Source of the DNA: Tranzscheliella williamsii
Taxonomy: Eukaryota > Basidiomycota > Ustilaginomycetes > Ustilaginales > Ustilaginaceae
Assembly: GCA_023212725.1 (NCBI GenBank)
Contig: JALBYF010000027.1
Span: forward strand, 62,001 to 126,000
Length of the DNA: 64,000 bases
Reading direction: 5' to 3'
In this document: one piece after another, positions 10,108 to 19,539 of the stretch
How positions within the stretch are numbered: position 1 is the stretch's first letter
Layout of the letters: each line of letters opens with the position of its first letter
Made by a program: the position numbers and the translations under genes
The notes under the pieces: model-generated
Database searches by the model: none
Seen by the model: the letters and a program-made list of their open reading frames with translations, nothing else
What the model was told of the DNA's origin: nothing

Positions 10108-13100
10108 GATAGCCGTATGCCAGCGACTCGGTTAGGCTGCCTAACCCAGCATAGTGGCACTGCTCATAGCGGAACTGTGCGCTCGCCGCAATCGGAGTCT
10201 CGCCTGTGAGGTCACTGTTGTCTACACCCACGTGTAATCCAAGCCGGCTATCTAGACCGGGAATCTCGAAGAAGGACCATCTTTGTGTTGCAGCGTGTAT
10301 AACGTATCGAAAGCAGGCAACCGGCGACCGGAGCCAGCATTGTCAAACAGGCACGGGCAGGCTAGTTCTGCCGAACGAGGAACGGCGCAAAACCAGGCTT
10401 CACGCATGGCACGGACTGTTCCGCTCCGCCATACGGCTGCTCGGCGTCCGGCAAAGGCTGTCATTTCATGTGACCTTAACGTGGTGTACCGCTGGCTAAC
10501 CAAGGCGGACGACGGTGGAGGGCAGCTCTCGGCGGTGTTGGTCGCAACTCGCCCACGGACGAACTCTCGCCCATCGGCGCATCGGCCCGACCGCATTAAC
10601 AAACAGCCAGAGGCGTCTTGGTTGGTGCAGGAATGTTACACCACCTTCTGATTCGCCGACCTGCGTTGGACCGGCGACCCATCCGTCCGCAGTTCTTCCC
10701 ACCAGCCCTTGTCGGCCCTTTTTCGCTCCGATCTGCCGTTGCCATGCGTTTGGTGCTACTGCCCGGGTAGTCGAATGACGACTCAACGGATAGCAAGTGC
10801 TGATGGCCACATTCTGCAATGGGTAGCCGGCGCAAGCGGATGTAGGAATCACAATCGAATCCGCGAGGCAATGACGTGCCGAGGCCAAGGGTCATTTCGG
10901 GATGCTCGGAAAGCAGTCAACCGAGCAAAATGCTGAGCCGAGCGTGGAACGGGCTAAGCGGTTCGACGCTATCACAGTCCGATTCTAGGACAGTGCTACG
11001 TGGCCCACAAGGAAGTAGGCAGAGCTAAGCGTTGCTGTTCACGGGTACCTATTTTGAGGTCCCATTCTCCGCAAGCTGGAAATATCCGTCCTTGCATATC
11101 AGCCAGCCTTGTCAAAAAAAAAGGAGCATCACAGATGTCTTGTCGAACTTGCACGTCTCATGGCGCCGCCGATGCCGTAGTGATAGACATAGGTGAAGAC
11201 GTAATGGAAACAAGAGAGAGCGGCGCATCTTACCTAGCCGAACCGTGAAGAGCGACACGAGGAAAGCGTCCATCAGCGGTATCTCGCCGTTCTTGTACCG
11301 AGCCGACCGAGTACGGACCAAATAGGAAGCCGCTTTCACCAGCCGGCTAACGGACCGGCCTGGCATTTCTCAGCAGCTCATCCCATCACAGCAGGATTGC
11401 ACCCCCCAGTCCTGCCGTGGATACTCGGCAATCTTGATGTCACCCATCTCATTCTCTTACCCTGGGACTTTTGGCACCGTTCTGCGCCCTTAATCCATTG
11501 CTTGCCAGCACCTCGTTCGCTTTCCACCTTCATACCGATCGTATCAGCTCCCGTTCTCTGATTCTCCAGTCCATACAGCCCTTGAGACTGTTTTACAGCT
11601 AGGACAACAAAGGCCATCGCTGCTCTCCTCGGCCGCTCAAATTCACACTTCTCGTCCTAGCCTTGTCCTTCTCGACGCGTCTACACCAGCCATGGGATCG
11701 GATGCAGTTCACCTATCGCCTGCCTTTCGGTCGGCTCCCCGCCGTCGCGTCATCTCTCTACGACCACCTTGAAGACGATGCACCGAAAGCGTCTGTTATT
11801 GAACTCTAGCCAAAGGTGTCAAGGATCCCTTGCCCTTGGCAGTCCCGAGTGACTGGCTACCTACCAGCTTTCGACGCAAGGATGACCATATGTCATTCTC
11901 TCTGCCCATCTCGACCACACCAGCGCCTACCGATCATCTCGATTGCCAACAGCGACGTTCGACCGCGCTGCCGCTGCCGTCCACGCCGGGAGAGGTTGTC
12001 GCTACAAGGGAAACGGGCTATCTCGGCCGATACACCGCCCATCCATGTCACCGCGCCTCGCTCGTGACGTTGGGAAGCCAACGGCCGAGAAAGCAAGCAC
12101 ATGGAGAGCCACCACGACCGCTGCCTTGGACAAATGCAGCACAGTGGTGTCGGATGTCTGCCTCTGGCTCTGCACGCCATCTGCACTGGCATATGCGCGG
12201 TTAGCTGAAGCGAGATCGATAAAGGCATACGTCAGCCACAGCAGCTAGACTGATATCCGCAAAGGAACTTTCGATACGCTGCCGGTCATTTCATGCCATG
12301 GCCGACCTATTGAATCAACTGAAAGCAGACTTCTACCTCTTTCCGACGGATCAACCGAGCTCAGTAACCAGATCGTCCAGCAGCTACTGTAGGCGGCTCT
12401 CACCATCTCCGTGGCTGTCCGAACAAACATACAAAAGACATCCCGCCTACACTTGGACGACAGTGTCCTGGGCTTCAGCTGACTCTGGCACCCATCCTTA
12501 TTCGGCGGCCTCACGAGACGTATGTGCTGCGTTCAGCAGGCCGATGCAGCAGACGAGGTGGGCATTCTGCACAAATCAATGGTTTGGCCTTTTCGGCGCA
12601 GATTCGGAGTTGCCGTCCAATCGATTTCTGCGCAACTTCCAGATTCGCTTCGCATGGTGAAATCGGACATTACCATCCAAAATCCAACCCGCGTCTGGCC
12701 CAACACTTTTGAACTGGGAACTGCATGGAATCCATCCTGAAAACGCTACCAAATCGTCGAGCTTCGCCCCAAGCAACCGCGCGATAATCAGGGCGAACAG
12801 CCAAAGCAGATCTCCACTTGACCTCTCGCTCTACACTGTGGCTACGTTGACAGGGCTTGCAGTTGGCCCTGGCTGCTGACATTCGTGTCTTGTCACCCCC
12901 CGCTTTATCGATCAGACTCTACTTGCGTTTTCGACCCGCGGCTTTGGTCTGGCAGACCGCATCGGCTGCGTGACCTCGTCGACCGACTTGGCAAAGGCCT
13001 TACCGTTCCAGCCAGGTGCGTTCGACGGCCGCTATCAACCTCTGGTCGTCGCTCGGTCTTTCCACGGTCCTTGTCAGCATCTCCATTCCGCCCGACTGCG

Positions 13101-13998
13101 CAAAACGTCAGCAGCGGCAGCAACCTTCCCTGCGTTCGACGTCGAGCCATCCACTGGACTTGGGCTGTTCTTGTGCTCATTGTTTCTCCTGCAACCGCCT
13201 CGCTGCCGCCACTTTCTTCCAACAGTCGCAGTCGATCCGCTCTCCGAGTCAAGGCGGCTACAGTGCCGTTGCCGGTATCGGAAGCTGCAGATCGCCCGCT
13301 CATTCCCGTTTGCCTATCTTTACGCCGTCACCAAGCTTCGACTCGTCCCAACACGGATCGAACTTGCACCTTCCTTGCAGACACTACGCAACACACATCC
13401 ACTGGCCTCGCCATCCGAGTCGCAACGTGCCAAACCTGCGCGCACAAAACGCTACCTAGCCCATCTTGGTTTGGGAGCCATTGCTGTTGCGCTAGACCTG
13501 ACAACGCCCTTCTTCTTTACCAACTGTCGCCGACGATACGCCCAGGAGAGCCGCCCGAGCCCGACCTCCTCTGTCCGTTGGGCACCTCTTCCCTCGTTTT
13601 GGTGACTCGGTGACTCATTTCCTCCTACACCAGTCTCGCCATCTCTGCAAGCACTCCTTTCGCCGCCTTCTGCTCTTCGCACCCGTCCAGGCCTTTCTCA
13701 TTCCGCTTCCACCTCCATCTTCTGTTCCGCTAGATTCGTGGAATAAACAACCACAGCGCCTGTCTGCTTCCTTTTCTATCCGATCGACGCTATCTCCCAT
13801 CGGTTTGTTTTGGCACAGCTCGGCTAACGCTAGTCCACTACGCTGTGATCTCGCATTGGCTAGGTTCTAGCGGTTTGCTATCGTAGACATACCCCGGGAC
13901 ATCCACCTACAACGTGCCACTTGGCACCGCAGCCAGCCTTCGCAAGCCGGCCAGAGTTCAGCTGTCGGGCTCACAACGGCAAGGCGATCCAGACCGTC
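10108..13998. other. long gene-free region upstream of the Zn2Cys6 gene
   Basis: About 3.9 kb with no recognisable gene. The first part (to about 11.4 kb) has mixed composition. From about 11.4 kb onward the plus strand becomes markedly pyrimidine-rich, especially 12.9-13.8 kb, where several frames stay open by composition alone. I found no GTAAGT/GTGAGT donors that would assemble a convincing spliced gene. Reasonable contents are the terminator of the WD40 gene and a long promoter or 5' leader of the transcription-factor gene. A non-coding RNA cannot be excluded. Confidence 0.5.
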
Positions 13999-16900
13999 AT
14001 GTCTTTACCGGTCAGTCCCTCCACCACCAGCGTCAGTGTCGGCAGGCAGTCCGACCAAGCCCCAGGCGCTGACCGCTCCCGCGTCGATCAGGACCCATCG
14101 CAAAGGTCAGCCAAGCGCAAACGGCCACAGTCTTGCGACACTTGTCGATCTCGCAAGATCAAATGTGTCCGTATCCATGTACAAGGCAGTGACCCGGCCT
14201 CCGACGATGGATGCGTGCAGTGTCGCGCCATCGATGCCAAGTGTACTTTCGACTACGTTCCCAAGCGTCCCGGACCACAAAGCTCCTTTGCCAAGACAGC
14301 GAGAAGAGAGGCCGAGATGCATGCCAAGGCACAGTCCCGCCTGCATCCTCATGCGTCACCTCCGATGAATATACAGCCGTCAGATCCAGCCGCGCTCTCC
14401 CCTCAGGCAGGATTCGCCGCTGGCACGCCCAGCCAAATGATGATGCCACCAGTGGACCAGCACGACCTGCTGCGTCAACAGCAGCACCAGCACCACACAG
14501 AGGGCCCTTCTACTTCCGACGACAATTGGTATCGCGCTTTCGCCGCTCACACCTTCGAACCCGCCGAGGGCAGCAGCACACAGTCACGCTCCTCGTCATG
14601 GAACGGCACCTCGTTTGACACCTATTTGAACGGCTCTACGCTGAACATGGCTGCTCAGTTTGGCAGTCTGGCGCCCAATCCTCCGTTCGACTTTTCGAAC
14701 CATCCGATGGCCAATGTGGTTGGTCCTTCCTCTGCGTCGCGGCCTGTGCGATCCGGCGTCTCAAGCTCCGCCTCGGCGACGCCTACTAGCTATTCAGGTG
14801 CTTCTCCGTGGCCCAGTCAGCCCCGTTCAGAGAGCTCAGCCCGACCATTGCGGCAAGAAGCCGCTCCGCAGATGGCTGGCACTCTTCAACCTCCGCAGCA
14901 CAACTCGTCTCACCATCCCGCCCACTTTTCGAGCCAGGTCAGGAATACGCCCCTGCAGATCCCTCTGCCCTCTTTCTCGCGCGCCGCTTCCCCCGAGCCG
15001 GCGCCCTCATCACGTCAGTCAGCTGCAACATCCCTCTCAAAGGAGGATCAGCAACATGTGACCCGACCAACGACAAACGCGTCTAAAAAGAGGAAGGACG
15101 GTCCCAGCTTCTCCACCATGTACTCCGGCCCCATCGTGAGGCCTCGATCGCTGGACGACATTGCGCCGCGTCAGACGTTTTTGTCTATCCTTTCGCTCTA
15201 TTTTTGCTATCTATGGCCTCTGCTTCCCATCGTGGACAGGCCCATGTTTAGTCACGACCTGCTCAACCGCAGGGACGAGAAGGACGCGACCTTTCTGGCT
15301 TTCGTCCTGAGCCTTACGTCGTACACGCTCATCCAGTGTCCGCGCACAGTGATTCCAGAGCCTTGGACTGTCTATCGCAAGCTTCATCGAATCTGCCATC
15401 TGACTTCGAGGCGGATGCAACCCAGGATCTTTGATCCACCTCAGCTGCTCCACGTCAACACTCTCTACTGCGACCATATCTATCTAGGGACGATCGGCCG
15501 CGCCAACGCTGCCAATGCGGTGCTTGGCGAAGCTGTCCGAGTTGCTTTCACGCTTGGTTTGCACGACGAGAGACGCTTTGACGCCAATTGGTCTTCCAGG
15601 GCTTTCGGTACAGAATCCTCGTCCTTTTCCTTTCCGCGGCCCCCGACGATGAATGCGGTGGAACGCGAGCTGCGCAAGCGTATGTTCTGGATCCTCCATG
15701 GCAGCTCGACCACCATCAGCATGCTGCAGGACCAGCCGGTGTACATCCATGCCGACGACATCTGCGTCGATCTTCCGCTCGCCATTGACGAAGAAGCGCT
15801 GGTGACACCGACCCAGATCCAGAAGAAGCCAAGCATCCTCTGCGGATTCCTCACGGTTACGCGTCTGCACCGCATCATGCTGGAGCTGCTGGAATGCTAC
15901 CGGCGCGATCGTCGCTGTCCCATGGACGACATGGGCGTGGCAGCGTCCCGGTTAAGATACCTGGCCGACGCTGCACGACAGATCCGGCAGGTGATCGACG
16001 ATATGCCTGAAGATCTGCAGAACCCGACGTACTCCCATTCGCCGCCCGCGCCGATCCGGAAACCCGGCAGCGCAGTGCCGAATCTGTCAACGGCTCCCTC
16101 GGCGCAGAGCCAGCCGCTGCAGGCGATCGGACTGGACAGTGCCTCGCAAGCTGCACTGGGATATCATCTGAGCGGCACATCGCTGTGGCCCTGGCCTGCC
16201 GATGCATTTACGCGCGATGGCCTGCCGAATGCAGAAGCACGGTCCTCCACCAGCCCGTCGGCCCAGCCATCGCCCAAGGCAATGGGCGACGCGCCTCTGC
16301 CGGGTGTAGAGGCGTCATCCGAGCCGGCATCGCTGATGGAGGGAGCGCAGGCGCCACACCAGGTGCTCACCCCGCCGCTGATGACGCCGCTGGCTCCAGG
16401 CCTCTCGCTCGTCGACCAGATCAACGTCTTCCGGCCCTCGCCGCCGCCTACCTCGACCCCGATCCTGTCGCCCATGTGCACGATGCATGCCAACGTGATT
16501 GTCACCGAGAGCCTCATCCGCTTTCTGCTGACCGAGTATCGCGAGATGGTCTCGACGCGGATCCGGGAGCTCAAGCTGCGCCAGCCCATGAGCGCGGGCT
16601 CGGCGGTTTATGCGGCGTCCGACGCAGCCGAGAACGGCGACGGGCACGGGTGGCAGGAGGCGGCGCAGAACATGCTGCGCGTCTTCAACAGCATGCCGCT
16701 CGAGGCGCTGGCGTCGAACGGACACAGCCTGATCAGCAAGATCATGTACGTGGTCTCGTCGCTGCTCAACCGGACCGCGAGCCAGGCGCCGACGCTGGGG
16801 TACCACTACATGTCGAGTCTGCTGAGCACGCTGACGCGGCTGAGCCAGACGCGCCGAGACGACGCAGGCTTCAACCTGGACGAGGTCGAGGAGAACGACG

Positions 16901-17313
16901 AGGACTACGACGATGGGCGCGAGCGGGGTGGGGGGCGCGGCGGGCGCGATGGCTACGACGACGGCCGCGGCGGCGCGGATGCCGGCCGCGATCACGACCA
17001 TGGCGGCGGGGCGGACGGCGGCGGCGGTGGCGCGGGCGGCGGCGCGGGCGGCGCGCACGGCGGCAGCTCCGGGGCACTTCAGCAGCGAGACCATGGTGGC
17101 GCGCAGCGCTCGCGGCGGGTCTCGGGCACACGGCGGGCGGCCGACCGCGGCTGCCAGACGGGACCTCACCCCCCGCCCTCGACGGCGGGGACGCTGTCGA
17201 TCGAGTCGATCCTGCAGCCCGCGCAGCCCGTGCGCCGCGCGCTGCTGCTCGACGGTGGCTTGTCGACATCGGGCGCGTTTGACAAGGCGCGCCTGATCGA
17301 GGCGGAAGCGTAG
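13999..17313 (+). CDS. Zn2Cys6 fungal transcription factor with fungal_trans domain
   Basis: An intronless 1104-residue protein. A basic stretch (KRKRPQ) leads into a Zn2Cys6 binuclear cluster near residues 40-75: CDTCRSRKIKC, then CVQCRAIDAKC. A low-complexity Ser/Pro/Gln region follows. From about residue 390 to 650 there is a fungal-specific transcription factor middle-homology region (LSLYFCYLWPLLPIVDRPMF, VLGEAVRVAFTLGLHDERRFD, ELRKRMFWILHGSS). The start is the first in-frame ATG, at 13999. Odd points: the two halves of the zinc cluster are separated by 15 residues, longer than usual, and the C-terminus (from 16900) is a Gly/Asp/Arg-rich low-complexity tail. It is a nuclear DNA-binding regulator; the target pathway is not visible. 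Confidence 0.88.
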   Translation: MSLPVSPSTTSVSVGRQSDQAPGADRSRVDQDPSQRSAKRKRPQSCDTCRSRKIKCVRIHVQGSDPASDDGCVQCRAIDAKCTFDYVPKRPGPQSSFAKTARREAEMHAKAQSRLHPHASPPMNIQPSDPAALSPQAGFAAGTPSQMMMPPVDQHDLLRQQQHQHHTEGPSTSDDNWYRAFAAHTFEPAEGSSTQSRSSSWNGTSFDTYLNGSTLNMAAQFGSLAPNPPFDFSNHPMANVVGPSSASRPVRSGVSSSASATPTSYSGASPWPSQPRSESSARPLRQEAAPQMAGTLQPPQHNSSHHPAHFSSQVRNTPLQIPLPSFSRAASPEPAPSSRQSAATSLSKEDQQHVTRPTTNASKKRKDGPSFSTMYSGPIVRPRSLDDIAPRQTFLSILSLYFCYLWPLLPIVDRPMFSHDLLNRRDEKDATFLAFVLSLTSYTLIQCPRTVIPEPWTVYRKLHRICHLTSRRMQPRIFDPPQLLHVNTLYCDHIYLGTIGRANAANAVLGEAVRVAFTLGLHDERRFDANWSSRAFGTESSSFSFPRPPTMNAVERELRKRMFWILHGSSTTISMLQDQPVYIHADDICVDLPLAIDEEALVTPTQIQKKPSILCGFLTVTRLHRIMLELLECYRRDRRCPMDDMGVAASRLRYLADAARQIRQVIDDMPEDLQNPTYSHSPPAPIRKPGSAVPNLSTAPSAQSQPLQAIGLDSASQAALGYHLSGTSLWPWPADAFTRDGLPNAEARSSTSPSAQPSPKAMGDAPLPGVEASSEPASLMEGAQAPHQVLTPPLMTPLAPGLSLVDQINVFRPSPPPTSTPILSPMCTMHANVIVTESLIRFLLTEYREMVSTRIRELKLRQPMSAGSAVYAASDAAENGDGHGWQEAAQNMLRVFNSMPLEALASNGHSLISKIMYVVSSLLNRTASQAPTLGYHYMSSLLSTLTRLSQTRRDDAGFNLDEVEENDEDYDDGRERGGGRGGRDGYDDGRGGADAGRDHDHGGGADGGGGGAGGGAGGAHGGSSGALQQRDHGGAQRSRRVSGTRRAADRGCQTGPHPPPSTAGTLSIESILQPAQPVRRALLLDGGLSTSGAFDKARLIEAEA

Positions 17314-17384
17314 CAAGCGTAGCAGCGAAATCAGAGAGGCTGGCGCGAGGCTTTGTTGCGTGTGACGGTGCGGGTGCGTGCGAG

Positions 17385-19100
17385 CTAGTGCGGTGCGGGG
17401 ATGGCCAGCGCGGACGAGTGCCAGCCTGCAAAGGCGATGTCGTAGACGAACGGCGGCGGGTCGGCGAGGTGGATGGGGGCAGGCGCGGAAATGTCGGCGC
17501 GGGAGTGGGGCGGGGGGGGCTGGCGGTTGCGTGCGGCGCGGGAGGCGGGGGATGCAGGCGGGGGATTTGAGCGGGCGGCGAGGCCGAGGCGCGGGAGGAT
17601 GCGGGGGAGGGGGATCAGGTTGGAGCGGGCGGGGCTGGCTGGCTCGGTGTCGGAGGGGCGTGGCCAGTTGCCGAGGGCGCCGGAGCTGAAGGCGCCCCAG
17701 GTGAGCAGGGTGCCGGTGGTGGTGAGGGCGCCGTAGTGGTAGTCGCCGAGGGCGAGTTTGATGATGCCGCGCGCCTGGAGCTGGGGGAGGAGGGTGGGGG
17801 TGGTGGCGGTGGCGGGGGCGAGGAGGACGAGCGTGTCGCGCACGTCGGGCGTGCCCGCGGGGACGATCGCGACAAACTGGCGGAAGTGCGCGGCGACATG
17901 GGCAATCCGCCCCACCGCACCCCCGCCCAGCCAGCGCGCATCGAAGCCAGGCACCGCCTCGGGCCGCTCAAACGCCTCGAGCCGCTGCCAGCGCGCGGCG
18001 GCCAGATGCCGCGCGACCCGCACCCGATGCTCCGCGCCCGCGCCCGCCAGCCGCAGATCCAGCCGGTACAGCGCCCCGCCCTCTGTAAGCGCAATGACAA
18101 ACTCCTCGCCCGCGCCGATCTGCACAATGCCCGCGTCGTCCCCAGCAGCGCCGACCGGCGGCAGCACGACCGGTTCGATGAGCAGCGGCAGCAGCCGGTC
18201 CGCCTCGTGCCCGCGTGGGTCGGCATACTGCATGCCGCCCGCCTCGTCGTCGCGGTAGTACTGCTGGAGAAATGCGTTGGCGCTCCAGTCCGAGTACCAC
18301 AGCCAGATCTGGCTGTCGTGCGTCAGCGCCGTGGTGAAGGACCAGCCCGCTTCGAGCTTCCGGACGGCGGCGTGCGTGCGGCTTTCGGCCGTGGGCGCTG
18401 GGGCGGCGGCGCGGTCGGGGTTGCCGGGGGCGGGGGTGAGCGAGAGACCCTGGAGCTGCCAGATGGAGCCCCAGGCGCGCCACTCGAGGATCTCGCCGTC
18501 TTGGGTCAGTGCGACGGCGTGGGCACGGCCGCAGGAGAGCGCGACGATGGGGGGGATGCCGTCCAGGCGCTGCGGCGTGTGGATGTGCTTGGCGGGTTCG
18601 CGGAGGGTCGAGTGCGGGCCGGCGAACCCCTCGCCGTCCATGGAGCCCCAGTGCCAGACGTCTCCTGCGGCGGTGCGGGCGTGGAAGGACCAGCCGCCGG
18701 CGACGATCTCGACGGGCGGCGCGCGCGAGGCGATCGCGACCGGGTGCGGGTACGGAAGCCCGCCAAGGGCATGCAGGTCGCGGCGAACGGCAGGCGCCAG
18801 CTGCCGCTCGTCCACCCCCAGCCGCCCGTGCCCACCCTGCCCCCACACATACAGCTGTGGCGCACTCAACCCCCGGTACAGCTTGCGCCATCCACCTACA
18901 CGCGCACTCGCCTGCGGCGGAAACCGAAAGTCCGCCACCGCCTTCCTCTTCCACAGCACCTCATCCTCCGCCACCGCCTTCGCATGCCGGCTCACCTGCG
19001 CCAACGCCGCAAGCTCCGCATTCGTCAGCAACGGCAGCACATTGTCCACCAGCACCGAAAACGGCAGCTCCAGCAACCCCTTCCCGCGTCCCTCGCTCAT
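17385..19100 (-). CDS. F-box / RCC1-repeat protein, Saf1-like
   Basis: 571 residues, no intron. An F-box lies at about residues 8-55 (LLELPFSVLVDNVLPLL, then VSRHAKAVAEDEVLWKRK). It is followed by RCC1-type repeats over the rest (LYVWGQGGHGRLG near residue 80, VWHWGSMDGEGFAG, LLTWGAFSSGALGNWP near the end). This architecture and length match yeast Saf1, an SCF substrate adaptor that binds Skp1 via the F-box and selects substrate with the propeller. The start is the ATG at 19100; an open frame continues upstream but has no good start context near the F-box. It converges on the transcription factor gene, leaving only about 70 bp between stops. Confidence 0.8.
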   Translation of the reverse strand: MSEGRGKGLLELPFSVLVDNVLPLLTNAELAALAQVSRHAKAVAEDEVLWKRKAVADFRFPPQASARVGGWRKLYRGLSAPQLYVWGQGGHGRLGVDERQLAPAVRRDLHALGGLPYPHPVAIASRAPPVEIVAGGWSFHARTAAGDVWHWGSMDGEGFAGPHSTLREPAKHIHTPQRLDGIPPIVALSCGRAHAVALTQDGEILEWRAWGSIWQLQGLSLTPAPGNPDRAAAPAPTAESRTHAAVRKLEAGWSFTTALTHDSQIWLWYSDWSANAFLQQYYRDDEAGGMQYADPRGHEADRLLPLLIEPVVLPPVGAAGDDAGIVQIGAGEEFVIALTEGGALYRLDLRLAGAGAEHRVRVARHLAAARWQRLEAFERPEAVPGFDARWLGGGAVGRIAHVAAHFRQFVAIVPAGTPDVRDTLVLLAPATATTPTLLPQLQARGIIKLALGDYHYGALTTTGTLLTWGAFSSGALGNWPRPSDTEPASPARSNLIPLPRILPRLGLAARSNPPPASPASRAARNRQPPPPHSRADISAPAPIHLADPPPFVYDIAFAGWHSSALAIPAPH

Positions 19101-19539
19101 CGCAGCGCCGCTCCCTCCTGCGAAGTGGTCGGCTCCAATAAATCCTTGGTACAGAAAGCTCGCGTTCGTAGATGCAGTGATGAGCAAGCGGAGATGCAGT
19201 GGTGGACAGGTGGAGAGCAGTGGAGTGAAGGAAACCATCATATCGCTTTGAAAGCTGAGTTGCGGTCCCACGCACGACCCTCCACTTGTTGCCCCAACAG
19301 CGCGATCCACTGACGGTGACCGTGGCTGTGACGGTGATTCGTCCTTCGACCTCATCACTCGCTCTCACAGTGACTGCTGATACTGGGCTACAAGCGCTCC
19401 ACGCCTACAGTCAGGGTCTCACGCTCAATGCTCGGAAGGTCGAAGCAGGGGTTGCCATCAGCCCTCACGACGGATATAGTATAGATGCGCAGCGGCCAAG
19501 CGCGACGGATCGCAGGGGGAAGCGTAGGGATGGCTGCAG
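19101..19539. other. intergenic: F-box gene 5' side / arrestin-like gene 3' side
   Basis: A 439 bp spacer between two minus-strand genes. It contains GTGAC/GTGACGG-type short repeats around 19313-19340. I see no gene or RNA. Confidence 0.5.

Noticed and set aside
12885..13613. Open frames of 200-240 codons in the pyrimidine-rich leader
   Set aside because: Several overlapping frames are open at once because of C/T-rich composition; no conserved motif, no codon bias unlike the other frames.
17736..19313. Long open frame on the plus strand opposite the F-box/RCC1 gene
   Set aside because: Antisense shadow; the F-box and RCC1 signatures are on the minus strand.
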